A stretch of DNA of 64,000 bases, from the NCBI RefSeq assembly GCF_024753285.1, contig NZ_JANUGW010000008.1:184594-248593 (forward strand). Direction: 5' to 3'. The notes under the pieces were generated by a model, which was not told the DNA's origin, searched no databases, and was given only the letters and a program-made list of their open reading frames with translations. The position numbers and the translations under genes are program-made. Positions 45,109 to 56,410 of the stretch are shown here, piece after piece; positions within the stretch are counted from its first letter, which is position 1; every line of letters starts with the position of its first letter. The DNA is from Massilia pinisoli. Its GTDB lineage: Bacteria > Pseudomonadota > Gammaproteobacteria > Burkholderiales > Burkholderiaceae_D.

Positions 45109-45377
45109 GCGGCAAGCTGAACATCGTCCTGACCACGCTGCTGGTCGGCTGCGCGCTGTCGGTCGTGAACGCGCGCTACCAGGCGCGCCACCTGTTCATC
45201 GACCAGGAAAGGCTGCAACAGCAGCAGCGCCAGCTCGAGGTCGACTGGGCCCAGCTCCAGCTCGACCAGTCGACCCTCGGCAAGAACGAACGCATCGAAC
45301 AGATCGCGCGCTCGCAGCTCGACATGGCGCCGCTGTCGCCGGCGCGCACCCAATACCTGATGGAAGGCGGTAAATGA
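45105..45377 (+). CDS. ftsL: Cell division protein FtsL
   Basis: 90-residue bitopic septum protein. A single membrane helix (residues ~5-22: [18 protein letters not shown]) is followed by a leucine-zipper-like coiled coil ([20 protein letters not shown]) and a short periplasmic tail. It links FtsQ and FtsB to FtsW-FtsI activation. It overlaps rsmH and ftsI by four bases each. The size matches beta-proteobacterial FtsL. Position and architecture carry the call, as FtsL sequences diverge. Confidence 0.95.
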   Translation: MSGKLNIVLTTLLVGCALSVVNARYQARHLFIDQERLQQQQRQLEVDWAQLQLDQSTLGKNERIEQIARSQLDMAPLSPARTQYLMEGGK

Positions 45378-47143
45378 AGGCCGGCACCAACGCATCCCGC
45401 GTCGCCGCCGCCAAGGGCGTGGCGTTTTCCAAGAGCCCCGTACTGGCCGTGCGCCTGCCGGACTGGCGTTCGCGCGTCGTGCTGTTCGTGCTGTTCTCCG
45501 CGTTCGTCGCGCTGGCTGGCCGCGCGCTGTGGCTGCAGGGCGTGTCGAACCAGTTCCTGCAGAAGCAGGGCGCGAGCCGCTACGAGCGCACGCTCGAACT
45601 GCCGGCCACGCGCGGCAAGATTTTTGATCGCAACGGCATCGTGCTCGCGTCGTCGCTCCCGGTGAAGGCCGTGTGGGCGATCCCGGACGACGTCAAGGAA
45701 GCACCGTCCGCGAAGCTGCGCGAACTGGCGCAGCTGCTCGACATGCCGCAGGCCGAGCTGCTGAAGAAGCTCGATTCCGACCGCACCTTCGTCTACCTGA
45801 AGCGCCAGGTCGAGATGGACGTCATCGCGAAGATCGAGAAGCTCGGCATCGACGGCATCGACACGCGCAAGGAATACAAGCGCTATTACCCGCAGGGCGA
45901 CGTGATGGCGCACATCGTCGGCTTCACGAACGTCGAGGACGTGGGCCAGGAAGGCATCGAGCTCGCGCAGCAGAAGAACCTCGTGGGCCAGGTCGGCAGC
46001 CGCCGTGTCATCAAGGACCGCCTGGGCCGCATCGTCGAGGACGTGGGGCTGTCGCGTGAGCCGCACGACGGCAAGGACATCACGTTGTCGGTCGACTCCA
46101 AGCTGCAGTACATCGCGTACAACAGCGTCAAGGACGCCGTCGAGAAATTCCACGCCAAGGCCGGCGCCGCCGTCGTGCTGGACGTGCACACGGGCGAGGT
46201 GCTGGCGCTGACCAACTGGCCCACGTACAACCCGAACGACCGCTCGCACCTCACGGGCGAGCAGCTGCGCAACCGCGTCATCACCGACACGTTCGAGCCG
46301 GGTTCCACGCTGAAACCGTTCACCGTCGCGCTGGCGCTGGACAAGGGCCTGATCAAGCCGACCACCCTGTTCGACACGGGCAACGGCCGCTACCAGACGG
46401 GCGGCCACACGATCCGCGACACGCACCCGCATGGCGTCATCGACGTCAGCACGATCATCCAGAAGTCGTCCAACATCGGCACGACCAAGATCTCCGAGCT
46501 GCTGACGGCCCAGGACATGTGGGAGATGTTCACCAAGGTCGGCTTCGGCCAGGCGCCGCGCTACGGCTTCCCGGGCGCCGCGGCCGGCCGCGTACGTCCG
46601 TATAAATCGTGGCCGATCGTCGCCAAGGCCAATATGTCGTTCGGCCAGGGCATCTCGATGTCGCTGCTGCAGCTGGCGCACGCCTGGCTGATCTTCGCAC
46701 GCGACGGCGACGTCATCCCGCTGTCGTTCCAGAAGGTGACGGAAAAGCCGGTCGGCCAGCAGATCATCTCGGCGAAGACGGCCGCGCAGATCCGCACGAT
46801 GGTGGAGTCGGTGGTGAGCCCGCAAGGCACGGCGGCGCAGGCTCAGGTGGCCGGCTACCGCGTCGGCGGCAAGACCGGTACGGCGCAGAAGGTCATCAAC
46901 GGCCGCTACTCGCAGACGCACTACGTCGGCTCCTTTGCCGGCATCGCGCCGATGAGCAATCCGCGCTTCATCATCGCCGTGATGATCGACGATCCATCCG
47001 GGCCGTTCCACACGGGCGGGGCAGTGGCCGCGCCGACATTCGCGGCACTCGCGGCGAATGCGTTGCGGGCGGCTAACGTGCCGCCCGACTCCACGGTCAC
47101 GGATATCATCATCCCGGAACATCCTCTCGAGGAGAGCAATTGA
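45374..47143 (+). CDS. ftsI: Peptidoglycan transpeptidase FtsI (PBP3)
   Basis: 589-residue septal penicillin-binding protein that cross-links peptidoglycan at division. A membrane anchor lies at residues ~35-55. The N-terminal pedestal domain includes ATRGKIFDRNGIVLA. The transpeptidase has the catalytic SxxK in FEPGSTLKPF (S311, K314), the SxN motif at S365-N367, and KTGT at 500-503 in VGGKTGTAQ. All three motifs are intact. It overlaps ftsL by four bases, and the murE start follows at its stop. Confidence 0.97.
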   Translation: MKAGTNASRVAAAKGVAFSKSPVLAVRLPDWRSRVVLFVLFSAFVALAGRALWLQGVSNQFLQKQGASRYERTLELPATRGKIFDRNGIVLASSLPVKAVWAIPDDVKEAPSAKLRELAQLLDMPQAELLKKLDSDRTFVYLKRQVEMDVIAKIEKLGIDGIDTRKEYKRYYPQGDVMAHIVGFTNVEDVGQEGIELAQQKNLVGQVGSRRVIKDRLGRIVEDVGLSREPHDGKDITLSVDSKLQYIAYNSVKDAVEKFHAKAGAAVVLDVHTGEVLALTNWPTYNPNDRSHLTGEQLRNRVITDTFEPGSTLKPFTVALALDKGLIKPTTLFDTGNGRYQTGGHTIRDTHPHGVIDVSTIIQKSSNIGTTKISELLTAQDMWEMFTKVGFGQAPRYGFPGAAAGRVRPYKSWPIVAKANMSFGQGISMSLLQLAHAWLIFARDGDVIPLSFQKVTEKPVGQQIISAKTAAQIRTMVESVVSPQGTAAQAQVAGYRVGGKTGTAQKVINGRYSQTHYVGSFAGIAPMSNPRFIIAVMIDDPSGPFHTGGAVAAPTFAALAANALRAANVPPDSTVTDIIIPEHPLEESN

Positions 47144-48675
47144 TGGCCGAGACGCCGAACATCACTGGTTGGATCCAGGCCGCCGCACCAGGCGGCCGTC
47201 TCGTTTCCGACTCGCGCCGCGTGACCCGCGGCGACGTGTTCTTCGCCTATCCCGGCGAGGCGGCCGACGGCCGCCGCTTCATCGCCTCCGCCATCGGGAA
47301 CGGCGCCGCCGTCGTCGTGTACGACGACCGCGATTTCGCGTTCGACGAAAGCCTCGGCGTCCCGCACCTAGCCGTGCCGGACCTCAAGCGCAATGCGGGC
47401 CCGATCGCGCATGCGGTCTATGGCGCACCGGATGCGGCCATGTTCACGGTCGGCATCACGGGCACGAACGGCAAGACGTCGTGCGCGCTGTGGACGGCGC
47501 AGGCACTGGCCCATCTGAACGAGACCGCGGCCGTCATCGGCACGCTGGGCGTGGGCCTCGTGCGCGGTCACGCGGAGCCTGAATTCGATGCGACCGGCTA
47601 CACGACGCCGGACGCCGTGCTGCTGGCGACGGAACTCGCGCGCCTGCGCGACGCGGGCGCGACGGCGCTCGCGATCGAGGTGTCGTCGATCGGCCTCGTC
47701 GAGCACCGCACGGCGGGCATGCATTTCGACGTGGCCGTGTTCACGAACCTGACGCGCGACCACCTCGACTACCACGGCGACATGGCAGCGTACGAAGCGG
47801 CGAAGCGCCAGCTGTTCGACTGGCCGGGCCTGAAGACGGCCGTCGTCAACCTGGACGATGAAGCCGGCGTGCGCATCGCGCAGCACCTGCGCGCGGACCG
47901 GCCAAGCGTCGCCGTCATCGGCTACACGTTGCGCGCCGTGCACGAACAACCCGTGCTGGACGGCGTGGCGGTGCTGCGCGCATCGAATCTGCGCAGCCGC
48001 CCGAACGGCAGCGAATTCCACCTCGAGTCGCCGTTCGGCAGCGCCACCGCGCGCACGCACATGGTCGGCCACTTCAACGCCAGCAACGTGCTGGCCGTGC
48101 TCGGCGCGCTGCTGGCGAAAGGCGTAGCACTGCGCGCCGCGCTCGACGCCGTCGAGACGCTCGTGCCGGCGCCGGGCCGCATGCAGCAGATCGGCGGCCA
48201 GGACGCGCCGATGATCGTGATCGACTACGCGCACACGCCGGACGCGCTGGAAAAGACGCTGGAAGCGCTGCGCCAGGTGGCACACGAGCGGGGCGGGCAG
48301 CTGTGGTGCGTGTTCGGCTGCGGCGGCGACCGCGATCCGGGCAAGCGCCCGCAGATGGGCCGAATCGCGCAGATGGCCGAGCACGTGCTCGTCACGAGCG
48401 ACAACCCGAGGAGCGAGGAACCGCGCGCCATCATCGACCAGATCGTGGCCGGCATGGACGCGCACCACCCGACGTCGACTTACCAGGCCATCGAGGACCG
48501 CGCCGCGGCGATCCTCTCGGCCGTCAAGCATGCCGCCAAGCCGGACGTGATCCTGCTGGCGGGGAAGGGGCATGAGCCCTACCAGGAAATCAAGGGCCGG
48601 AAAATGCCGTTTTCCGATGCCGACCACGCCGCGCTGGCATTGACTGCGCGGCTCACGATGATGAGGACTGTCTGA
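47143..48675 (+). CDS. murE: UDP-MurNAc-tripeptide synthetase MurE (meso-diaminopimelate-adding)
   Basis: 510-residue Mur ligase that adds the third residue to UDP-MurNAc-L-Ala-D-Glu. The ATG at 47143 overlaps the ftsI stop (TGATG) after GAGGAG. A TTG at 47140 is less likely. The ATP loop GTNGKT is at residues 107-112. The DNPR motif near residue 420 marks specificity for meso-diaminopimelate, as expected for a Gram-negative bacterium. The ATP-binding and substrate domains are complete. The stop overlaps murF. Confidence 0.97.
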   Translation: MAETPNITGWIQAAAPGGRLVSDSRRVTRGDVFFAYPGEAADGRRFIASAIGNGAAVVVYDDRDFAFDESLGVPHLAVPDLKRNAGPIAHAVYGAPDAAMFTVGITGTNGKTSCALWTAQALAHLNETAAVIGTLGVGLVRGHAEPEFDATGYTTPDAVLLATELARLRDAGATALAIEVSSIGLVEHRTAGMHFDVAVFTNLTRDHLDYHGDMAAYEAAKRQLFDWPGLKTAVVNLDDEAGVRIAQHLRADRPSVAVIGYTLRAVHEQPVLDGVAVLRASNLRSRPNGSEFHLESPFGSATARTHMVGHFNASNVLAVLGALLAKGVALRAALDAVETLVPAPGRMQQIGGQDAPMIVIDYAHTPDALEKTLEALRQVAHERGGQLWCVFGCGGDRDPGKRPQMGRIAQMAEHVLVTSDNPRSEEPRAIIDQIVAGMDAHHPTSTYQAIEDRAAAILSAVKHAAKPDVILLAGKGHEPYQEIKGRKMPFSDADHAALALTARLTMMRTV

Positions 48676-50048
48676 TGATTCGCGGCTCGCTGGAACAACT
48701 CGTGGGATCGATCGAAGGCGCGCACGTCACGCGCGACGCCTATTTCCAGGGCGTGTCGACCGACAGCCGGCAGGTGATGCCGGGGTCGCTGTTCGTCGCG
48801 CTGCGCGGCGAACGATTCGATGCCCACGACTTCCTCGGCCAGCTGGTCGGCAACCCGGTGGCGGCCGTCGTCGTCGAGCGCCTGCCCGACAACTATCCGC
48901 TGCCGGCCATCGTCGTGCCGGACACGCTGGCCGCACTGGGCCGCATCGGTAATTTCTGGCGCCGCCGCTTCGCCATCCCCGTCATCGGCGTCACCGGCAG
49001 CAACGGCAAGACGACGGTCAAGGAGATGATCTCCGCGATCCTCGTCGCCGCGTTCGGCGCGGAAGGCCGGCTGGCCACGCAGGGTAATCTGAACAACGAG
49101 ATCGGCGTGCCGCTGACCGTGACGCGCCTCACGACCGCGCACCAGGCGGCCGTCGTGGAACTCGGCATGAACCACCCGGGCGAGATCGCACGCCTGGCCG
49201 CCATCGCCGAGCCCACCGTCGCCCTCGTCAACAACGCGCAGCGCGAGCACCAGGAATTCATGCACACGGTGGAAGCCGTCGCGCGCGAAAACGGCGCCGT
49301 GCTGCAGGCGCTGCCGGCGGACGGCGTCGCCGTATTCCCCGGCGACGACGAGTACACGGCGCTGTGGCGCGAACTGGCCGGCGACCGCAAGGTGATGACG
49401 TTCGGCCTGGACGACCAGTGCGACGTGCGCGCGACGTACACCGCGACCGGTTTCGGCAGCGAACTCGCCGTGCAAGCCGGTGTCGCACGCTTCACGATCC
49501 AGCTGGCCGCAGCAGGCGTCCACAACGTGCGCAACGCGCTCGCGTCGATTGCCTGCGCGCTCGCGGCCGGCATTCCCGCCGACGCCATCGTGCGCGGCCT
49601 GGAATCGTTCGCACCCGTCAGCGGCCGCCTGCAGCGCAAGCAGGCGACGTGCGGCGCCACCGTCATCGACGACAGCTACAACGCCAACCCCGACTCCGTG
49701 CGCGCCGCCATCGACGTGCTCGCGCAATACCCTGCGCCGCGCATCCTCGTGCTGGGCGACATGGGCGAGGTGGGCACGCAAGGACCTGAGTTTCACCAGG
49801 AAATCGGTGCGTATGCCGCAAGCCGCGGCATCGACACCGTGCTCGCGACCGGCGACCTGGCTCGCCACATGACCGGATCGGGAGCGCAACACTACGAGCA
49901 GTTCGACGAATTATTGGCAGCACTGGATCAACGACTGGGCAGCAAATCTGACGCAACTGTGTTGGTGAAGGGCTCGCGCTTCATGAAGATGGAGCGCGTG
50001 GTCCAACACCTGATCGCATCAACCAACACCGGCAAGGAAGCCCACTAG
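48675..50048 (+). CDS. murF: UDP-MurNAc-pentapeptide synthetase MurF
   Basis: 457-residue Mur ligase that adds D-Ala-D-Ala to the tripeptide. The ATP loop is [13 protein letters not shown], with NNEIGVPLT and [10 protein letters not shown] in the central domain and a final [15 protein letters not shown] block typical of MurF. It overlaps murE by one base, and mraY starts five bases after its stop. Length is normal. Confidence 0.96.
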   Translation: MIRGSLEQLVGSIEGAHVTRDAYFQGVSTDSRQVMPGSLFVALRGERFDAHDFLGQLVGNPVAAVVVERLPDNYPLPAIVVPDTLAALGRIGNFWRRRFAIPVIGVTGSNGKTTVKEMISAILVAAFGAEGRLATQGNLNNEIGVPLTVTRLTTAHQAAVVELGMNHPGEIARLAAIAEPTVALVNNAQREHQEFMHTVEAVARENGAVLQALPADGVAVFPGDDEYTALWRELAGDRKVMTFGLDDQCDVRATYTATGFGSELAVQAGVARFTIQLAAAGVHNVRNALASIACALAAGIPADAIVRGLESFAPVSGRLQRKQATCGATVIDDSYNANPDSVRAAIDVLAQYPAPRILVLGDMGEVGTQGPEFHQEIGAYAASRGIDTVLATGDLARHMTGSGAQHYEQFDELLAALDQRLGSKSDATVLVKGSRFMKMERVVQHLIASTNTGKEAH

Positions 50049-50052
50049 ACTT

Positions 50053-51222
50053 ATGCTGCTCTGGCTCGCACAATATTTTCGGGACTACGTCGGTCCACTG
50101 CGCGTTTTCAACTACATCACGTTCCGCGCCGTGTTCGCGACGATCACCGCCATCAGCATCGGCATGCTGTGCGGTCCCGCCGTGATCCGCAAGCTGACCG
50201 CGCTGAAGGTCGGCCAGGCCGTGCGCACGTACGGCCCGCAGACGCACCTGACCAAGCACGGCACCCCGACCATGGGCGGCGTCCTGGTGCTGATCGCCAT
50301 CGGCGTGTCCACCTTGCTGTGGTGCGACCTGTCGAACCGCCTGATCTGGCCCGTGCTCGTCGTCACCCTGGGCTTCGGCGCCATCGGCTGGGTCGACGAC
50401 TACCGCAAGGTCGTCTATAAAGACCCGGAAGGCATGCGCTCGGGCGAAAAATATTTCTGGATGTCGCTGATCGGCATCACGTCGTCGCTGTACCTCGCGT
50501 TCTCCGTCTCGGCCGCGACGCCGTGGGAAGTGTGGCAGTTGTTCTTCGCGTGGGTGCAGTCCGGCTTCTCGATGGACCTGCCGCCGAAGGCCGACCTGAT
50601 CGTCCCGTTCTTCAAGACCATCAGCTATCCGCTGGGCGTGTGGGGCTTCATCGCGCTCACGTATTGCGTGATCGTGGGCGCGTCGAACGCCGTCAACTTC
50701 ACCGATGGCCTCGACGGCCTCGCCATCATGCCGACCGTGATGGTGGGCGGCGCGCTGGGCCTGTTCGCCTACTTGACCGGTAACGCGACGTACTCGAAAT
50801 ACCTGTTCATCCCGCACATCCCGGGCGCCGGCGAACTGCTGATCTTCTGCGGCGCGATGGCCGGCGCGGGCCTCGCATTCCTCTGGTTTAACGCGCACCC
50901 TGCTCAGATGTTCATGGGCGACGTGGGCGCGCTGGCGCTGGGCGGCGCGCTCGGCACCATCGCCGTCATCGTGCGCCAGGAAATCGTCCTGTTCATCATG
51001 GGCGGCGTGTTCGTCGCCGAGACGCTGTCCGTCATCATCCAGGTCAGCTGGTTCAAGTACACGAAGAAGAAGTACGGCCAGGGCCGCCGCGTGTTCCTGA
51101 TGGCGCCGCTGCACCACCATTTCGAACAGAAGGGCTGGAAGGAGACGAAGGTCGTCGTGCGTTTCTGGATCGTGACGATGATCCTCGTCCTGATCGGCAT
51201 CTCCACCCTCAAACTGCGCTGA
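50053..51222 (+). CDS. mraY: Phospho-MurNAc-pentapeptide translocase MraY
   Basis: 389-residue membrane enzyme that makes lipid I from undecaprenyl phosphate and UDP-MurNAc-pentapeptide. It has about ten helices. Conserved acidic motifs include [19 protein letters not shown] and [12 protein letters not shown], which carry the catalytic aspartates. The C-terminal loop [17 protein letters not shown], with its histidine cluster, is a MraY signature. It lies between murF and murD. Confidence 0.97.
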   Translation: MLLWLAQYFRDYVGPLRVFNYITFRAVFATITAISIGMLCGPAVIRKLTALKVGQAVRTYGPQTHLTKHGTPTMGGVLVLIAIGVSTLLWCDLSNRLIWPVLVVTLGFGAIGWVDDYRKVVYKDPEGMRSGEKYFWMSLIGITSSLYLAFSVSAATPWEVWQLFFAWVQSGFSMDLPPKADLIVPFFKTISYPLGVWGFIALTYCVIVGASNAVNFTDGLDGLAIMPTVMVGGALGLFAYLTGNATYSKYLFIPHIPGAGELLIFCGAMAGAGLAFLWFNAHPAQMFMGDVGALALGGALGTIAVIVRQEIVLFIMGGVFVAETLSVIIQVSWFKYTKKKYGQGRRVFLMAPLHHHFEQKGWKETKVVVRFWIVTMILVLIGISTLKLR

Positions 51223-51223
51223 T

Positions 51224-52720
51224 ATGAACTACGACGGCAAAACCGCACTGGTACTGGGGCTCGGCGAATCGGGCCTGGCGATCGCGCTGTGGCTCGCGCG
51301 CTCGGGTGCCCGCGTGCGCGTGGCCGACACGCGTGCCGAGCCTGCGCGCCTGCCTCAGTTGCGCGCCGCGGTGCCGGATGCGGAATTCGTGGCCGGTCCG
51401 TTCGCGGCGAGCCTGCTGGACGGCGTCGACTTCGTCGCGGTCAGCCCCGGCCTCGCGCCGAACCGCGAACTCGCGGAAATCGCGCCGGCCGCCGCCGCGC
51501 GCCACGTGCCGCTGTGGGGCGAGATCGAGTTGTTCGCGCAAGCCTTGTCTTCGCTGAAGGCGGAGCAGGGCTATGCGCCGAAAGTCATCGCCATCACCGG
51601 CACGAACGGCAAGACGACGGTCACGAGCCTCACGGGCCTGCTGTGCCGCCGCGCCGGGCTGACGACGAAGGTCGCCGGCAATATCAGCCCCGCCGCGCTG
51701 GACGTGCTCCGTGAAGTCATCGACGCCGGTGAATTGCCGCAGGCCTGGGTGCTGGAACTCTCGAGCTTCCAGCTCCACACGACGTACAGCCTGAATCCTG
51801 ATGCCGCCACGGTGCTGAACATCACGCAGGACCACCTCGACTGGCACGGCAGCATGGCCGCATACGCCGCCGACAAGGCCCGCATCTTCGGCGCGGACAC
51901 CGTGCGCGTGCTGAACCGCGACGATGCCGTCGTGATGGCCATGACGGCGCCGGGCGCCGCCGTGACGACGTTCGGCACGGGCGAGCCGGACGCGCCGGGC
52001 AGCTTCGGCCTCGTGAGCGAGCGGGGCGTGCTGTGGCTCGCGAACGCGAATCCGGCCGACGAACCCGAAAAGAAGAAAAAGAAGAACGACGTTGCGGAGC
52101 CCGTCGAGATCACGGTGAACCGCCTGATGCCGGCCGACGCGCTGCACATCCGCGGCCTGCACAATGCCTCGAACGCGCTCGCGGCGCTCGCGCTGTGCCG
52201 GTCCGTCGGCCTGCCGCTCGCGCCGCTGCTGCACGGGCTGCGCGAGTACAAGGGCGAGCCGCACCGCGTGGAACTCGTCACGAGCATCGACAACGTCGAG
52301 TACTACGACGACTCGAAAGGCACCAACGTGGGCGCCACCGTCGCCGCGCTGGAAGGCCTGGGCAAGACGTTCGGCGAGACCGAGCGCCAGATCCTCCTCA
52401 TCGCCGGTGGCGACGGCAAAGGCCAGGACTTCGGCCCGCTCGCGGGCCCGTGCTCGCGCTACGTGCGCGCCGTGCTCCTCATCGGCCGCGACGGCCCCGC
52501 GATCCGCGCCGCGCTGGAACCGTCCGGCGTGCCGTGCTTCGACTTGCCGGGCCTGCCGGAAGCCGTGCGCCGCGCCAGCGGTCTCGCCAAGTCCGGCGAC
52601 GTCGTGCTGCTGTCGCCTGCGTGCGCGAGCCTGGACATGTTCACGAACTACGCGCACCGCGCGCAGGTGTTCGTCGACGCCGTGCGCGACATCGCACTCG
52701 AGAAGGGGCAGGAGATCTGA
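51224..52720 (+). CDS. murD: UDP-MurNAc-L-alanine:D-glutamate ligase MurD
   Basis: 498-residue Mur ligase, longer than the ~440 residues of enterics. The N-terminal Rossmann-like part has [17 protein letters not shown]. The ATP loop [10 protein letters not shown] is at residues 124-133, with the conserved INAD-like [11 protein letters not shown] later. An insertion near residues 280-295 contains a run of lysines ([13 protein letters not shown]) between two central-domain strands. The C-terminal domain has [15 protein letters not shown]. The stop overlaps ftsW by one base. Confidence 0.96.
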   Translation: MNYDGKTALVLGLGESGLAIALWLARSGARVRVADTRAEPARLPQLRAAVPDAEFVAGPFAASLLDGVDFVAVSPGLAPNRELAEIAPAAAARHVPLWGEIELFAQALSSLKAEQGYAPKVIAITGTNGKTTVTSLTGLLCRRAGLTTKVAGNISPAALDVLREVIDAGELPQAWVLELSSFQLHTTYSLNPDAATVLNITQDHLDWHGSMAAYAADKARIFGADTVRVLNRDDAVVMAMTAPGAAVTTFGTGEPDAPGSFGLVSERGVLWLANANPADEPEKKKKKNDVAEPVEITVNRLMPADALHIRGLHNASNALAALALCRSVGLPLAPLLHGLREYKGEPHRVELVTSIDNVEYYDDSKGTNVGATVAALEGLGKTFGETERQILLIAGGDGKGQDFGPLAGPCSRYVRAVLLIGRDGPAIRAALEPSGVPCFDLPGLPEAVRRASGLAKSGDVVLLSPACASLDMFTNYAHRAQVFVDAVRDIALEKGQEI

Positions 52721-53937
52721 TGGCGTTCCAGATTCCCTTCAAGTTCAGTGGCACTTCCGCCGACGCGACGATCGCGACGCGCGCACGGCCGTCGCGCATG
52801 ATGGAGTACGACCAGCCGCTCGTGTGGGTCGTGCTGCTGATGATGCTGTTCGGGATGGTGATGGTGTACTCGGCGTCGATCGCGCTGCCGGACTCGCCCA
52901 AGTTCGCCTACCTCGCCGGCAAGAACAACTACTTCCTGGTGCGCCAGGCCATGTTCATCGCGATCTCGATGGTGGCCGGGCTGTTCGTCTTCAGGATTCC
53001 GGTCGCGACGTGGCAGCGCTTCGCGCCGCTGATGTTCATCGGTACGCTCGTCCTGCTGGCGCTCGTGCTGATCCCGGGCATCGGCACGTCCGTCAACGGC
53101 GCCCGGCGCTGGCTGTCGCTGAAGGTGTTCAACCTGCAGCCGTCCGAGATCATGAAGGTCGTGTCCGTCCTGTACGCGGCCGACTTCACCGTGCGCAAGC
53201 AGCAGTACATGCACAAGCTGACGAAGGGTTTCATGCCGATGGCCGCCGCGATGGGGATCGTCGGCTTCCTGCTGATGTGGGAACCGGACATGGGCGCGTT
53301 CGGCGTCGTCGTCTGCATCTCGATGGGCATCCTGTTCCTGGGCGGTTTCAACATGATCTGGTTCGGCGGCATCGGCGCCGTCCTCGTGCTCGTGTTCTCG
53401 ACCATCATCGCGTTCTCGCCGTTCCGCCGCGCGCGCATGTTCGCGTACATGAACCCGTGGGAAGAGGGCAATGCGCTGGACAAGGCCTACCAGCTGACGC
53501 ACTCCCTGATCGCGTTCGGTCGCGGCGAGATCTTCGGCGTGGGCCTGGGCGGCAGCATCGAGAAGCTGCACTACCTGCCGGAAGCGCACACGGACTTCAT
53601 CATGGCCGTCATCGGCGAAGAGCTGGGCCTGGCCGGCGTGCTCGTCGTGATCGGCCTGTTCTACTGGCTCGTCAAGCGCGCATTCGACATCGGCCGCCAG
53701 GCCATCGCGCTGGAGCAGCATTTCGCCGGCCTCGCGGCGAAAGGCATCGGCATCTGGATCGGCGTGCAGGTGTTCATCAATATGGGCGTGAACCTCGGCC
53801 TGCTGCCGACGAAGGGCCTCACGTTGCCCTTGATGAGCTATGGCGGTTCCGGCGTGCTGTTCAACTGCGTCGGCCTCGCGATCCTGCTGCGCATCGATTA
53901 CGAAAACCGCGTACGGATGCGGGGAGGCCGCCAATGA
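52720..53937 (+). CDS. ftsW: Septal peptidoglycan glycosyltransferase FtsW
   Basis: 405-residue SEDS-family polymerase with ten membrane helices, which polymerises lipid II with FtsI. It starts at ATG 52720, one base over the murD stop. Conserved loop features are the SVNGARRWL motif, the large periplasmic loop with [26 protein letters not shown], the [17 protein letters not shown] block, and the terminal [17 protein letters not shown], a SEDS signature. It overlaps murG by four bases. Confidence 0.97.
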   Translation: MAFQIPFKFSGTSADATIATRARPSRMMEYDQPLVWVVLLMMLFGMVMVYSASIALPDSPKFAYLAGKNNYFLVRQAMFIAISMVAGLFVFRIPVATWQRFAPLMFIGTLVLLALVLIPGIGTSVNGARRWLSLKVFNLQPSEIMKVVSVLYAADFTVRKQQYMHKLTKGFMPMAAAMGIVGFLLMWEPDMGAFGVVVCISMGILFLGGFNMIWFGGIGAVLVLVFSTIIAFSPFRRARMFAYMNPWEEGNALDKAYQLTHSLIAFGRGEIFGVGLGGSIEKLHYLPEAHTDFIMAVIGEELGLAGVLVVIGLFYWLVKRAFDIGRQAIALEQHFAGLAAKGIGIWIGVQVFINMGVNLGLLPTKGLTLPLMSYGGSGVLFNCVGLAILLRIDYENRVRMRGGRQ

Positions 53938-55016
53938 CGAAGATCCTGATGATCATGGCGGCCGGCACCGGCGGCCACATCTTCCCCGGCATCGCCATCG
54001 CGCAGACGATGCGCGAGCGCGGCTGGGACGTCTCGTGGCTGGGCACCCTGCACGGCATGGAAAAGGACATCGTGCCGAAGCACGGCATCGCGATGGATTC
54101 GATCGACTTCGCCGGCATGCGCGGCAAGGGCCTCGCGCACACCGTGTCCGGCGCGTTCAAGCTCGTCGCCAGCTTCGCGTCGGTCCGCAAATATCTGGCG
54201 TTGCGCCGTCCGGACGTCGTGCTGGGCATGGGCGGTTACGTGACGGTGCCGGGCGGGATGATGGCGCGGTCTCGCGGCATTCCGCTCGCGCTCGTGAACG
54301 CGGATGCGGCATTGCTGTTGTCGAACAAGACCCTGACCCCGCTCGCGCAGCGCGTGCTGTTCGGCTTCCCCGCGGATTTCGGCAAGGCCGCAGGCAAGGC
54401 CGTCGTCACGGGCAATCCGGTGCGCAAGGAAATCCTCGAGATGCCGTCCCCCGGCCACCGCTTCGCCAATCGCAGCGGTCCTTTGAACATCCTCGTCGTC
54501 GGCGGCAGCTTGGGGGCGAAAGTGCTGAACGACAGCGTGCCCGCCGCGCTCGCGCTGATTCCGGCAGGTGTGCGTCCCGTCGTCACGCACCAGTCGGGCA
54601 AGAAGAACATCGATGCGCTGCGCGCCGCGTACGCGCAAGCGGGCGTGCAGGCCAACGTCGTCGACTTCATCGACGACATGGCAGCGGAATACGCGAACGC
54701 GGACCTCGTGATCTGCCGTGCGGGCGCGATCACCGTGTCGGAACTGACGGCGGCCGGCGTCGCGAGCGTGCTCGTGCCGTTCGTCGCCAGCACGACGAGC
54801 CACCAGCGCGACAACGCGGCCTGGATGGCGGGCCAGAAGGCCGCGGTGCACCTGCCGCAAGGCGAATTGAATCCGCAGCGGCTGGCAACGCTGCTGCAAA
54901 CGACCACGCGCGACGACTGCCTGGCGATGGCCGAGGCGGCGCAGGCGGTGGGACGGCGCGACGCCAATGCGGCGATCGCGCGCGTACTCGAAGAACTGGC
55001 AAACGGCGGACAATGA
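53934..55016 (+). CDS. murG: UDP-GlcNAc:lipid I GlcNAc-transferase MurG (variant motif)
   Basis: 360-residue GT28 glycosyltransferase that makes lipid II. The N-domain has [11 protein letters not shown] with conserved H15, FAGMRGKG and [12 protein letters not shown]. At the position where enteric MurG has HEQN the sequence reads VNAD (residues 121-124, in [14 protein letters not shown]). The C-domain is normal: [26 protein letters not shown] and HQRDNA, which bind UDP-GlcNAc. It overlaps both ftsW and murC by four bases. Identity is sure, and the altered motif may be a lineage trait. Confidence 0.95.
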   Translation: MTKILMIMAAGTGGHIFPGIAIAQTMRERGWDVSWLGTLHGMEKDIVPKHGIAMDSIDFAGMRGKGLAHTVSGAFKLVASFASVRKYLALRRPDVVLGMGGYVTVPGGMMARSRGIPLALVNADAALLLSNKTLTPLAQRVLFGFPADFGKAAGKAVVTGNPVRKEILEMPSPGHRFANRSGPLNILVVGGSLGAKVLNDSVPAALALIPAGVRPVVTHQSGKKNIDALRAAYAQAGVQANVVDFIDDMAAEYANADLVICRAGAITVSELTAAGVASVLVPFVASTTSHQRDNAAWMAGQKAAVHLPQGELNPQRLATLLQTTTRDDCLAMAEAAQAVGRRDANAAIARVLEELANGGQ

Positions 55017-56410
55017 AACACAAGATCAAACACATTCACTTCGTCGGCATCGGCGGCAGCGGCATGAGCGGCATCGCGGAAGTGCTGCTGAACCTCGGCT
55101 ATAAAGTGTCCGGCTCGGACCTCGCGTCGAACGCGGCCAGCCTGCGCCTGCAAAGCCTCGGCGCGGACGTGCGCATCGGCCACGCGGCGGAAAACGTCGC
55201 CGGCGCGGATGCCGTCGTCACGTCGACCGCCGTCAACGAAGCGAATCCGGAAGTCGTCGCCGCGCGTGCGGCGAAGGTGCCCATCGTCCCGCGCGCCATC
55301 ATGCTCGGTGAGCTGATGCGCCTGAAGCGCGGCATCGCCATCGCCGGCACGCACGGCAAGACGACGACGACGAGCCTCGTCGCCTCGGTGCTCGCGCAGG
55401 GCGGCCTCGACCCCACGTTCGTCATCGGCGGTCGCCTGAACAGCGCCGGCGCCAACGCGAAGCTGGGCAGCGGCGAATACATCGTGGCCGAGGCGGACGA
55501 ATCGGACGCGTCGTTCCTGAACCTGTCGCCGATGATCGAGGTGATCACCAACATCGACGCCGACCACATGGAGACGTACGAGCACGACTTCGAGAAGCTG
55601 AAGGGCGCGTTCGTCAACTTCACGCACCGCCTGCCGTTCTACGGCCGCGCCATGATGTGCATCGACGACGCCACCGTGCGCGCCATCCTGCCGCAGGTGA
55701 CGAAGCCCGTGACGACGTACGGCTTCTCGGAAGACGCCGAAGTACGGGCGCTGAACGCACGCGCCGAGGGCATCCAGATGCATTTCACCGTGCGCCAGCA
55801 GGGCTATCCGGACACGGACTTCGTCCTGAACCAGCCGGGCATGCACAACGTGCTGAACGCGTGCTCCGCGATCGCCATCGCGCGCGAGATCGGCGTGCCG
55901 GACGAAGCGACGGCGCAGGGCCTGCGCGAATTCAACGGCGTGGGGCGCCGCTTCACGCGCTACGGCGAGGTCGCGCTGCCGGATGGCGGCAGCTTCACGC
56001 TCGTCGACGACTACGGCCACCACCCGGTGGAAGCCCAGGTCACGTTGGCCGCCGCGCGCGCCGCGTATCCGGGCCGTCGCCTCGTGCTGGCGTTCCAGCC
56101 GCACCGCTATTCGCGCACCCGCGACCTGTTCGAGGACTTCGTGAAGGTGCTGGCCGCGCCGGACGTGCTGCTGCTGGCAGAGGTGTACGCCGCGGGCGAA
56201 GCGCCGATCGTGGCCGCCGACGGCCGCGCGCTCGCGCGTGCGCTGCGCGCGGGCGGCCAGGTCGAACCGATTTTCGTGGAAGCGATCGCCGACATGCCGG
56301 CGACGATCCTCAAGGTGGCGCGCGACGGCGACGTCGTGCTGACCATGGGCGCCGGCTCCATCGGCGGCGTCCCCCATCAACTGACTTCGAATCAAAAGGT
56401 GGCATCGTGA
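55013..56410 (+). CDS. murC: UDP-MurNAc:L-alanine ligase MurC
   Basis: 465-residue Mur ligase that adds L-alanine to UDP-MurNAc. The N-terminal Rossmann domain has [17 protein letters not shown]. The ATP loop is [14 protein letters not shown]. Conserved later blocks are [22 protein letters not shown] and the C-terminal [14 protein letters not shown], all typical of MurC. It overlaps murG, and ddl starts at a GTG overlapping its stop. Confidence 0.97.
   Translation: MKHKIKHIHFVGIGGSGMSGIAEVLLNLGYKVSGSDLASNAASLRLQSLGADVRIGHAAENVAGADAVVTSTAVNEANPEVVAARAAKVPIVPRAIMLGELMRLKRGIAIAGTHGKTTTTSLVASVLAQGGLDPTFVIGGRLNSAGANAKLGSGEYIVAEADESDASFLNLSPMIEVITNIDADHMETYEHDFEKLKGAFVNFTHRLPFYGRAMMCIDDATVRAILPQVTKPVTTYGFSEDAEVRALNARAEGIQMHFTVRQQGYPDTDFVLNQPGMHNVLNACSAIAIAREIGVPDEATAQGLREFNGVGRRFTRYGEVALPDGGSFTLVDDYGHHPVEAQVTLAAARAAYPGRRLVLAFQPHRYSRTRDLFEDFVKVLAAPDVLLLAEVYAAGEAPIVAADGRALARALRAGGQVEPIFVEAIADMPATILKVARDGDVVLTMGAGSIGGVPHQLTSNQKVAS

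Noticed and set aside
45176..47122. 648-codon open frame on the minus strand
   Set aside because: It lies opposite ftsL and ftsI, whose motifs are complete. The frame is an effect of high GC.
54236..56395. 719-codon open frame on the minus strand
   Set aside because: It lies opposite murG and murC and has no recognisable domain.
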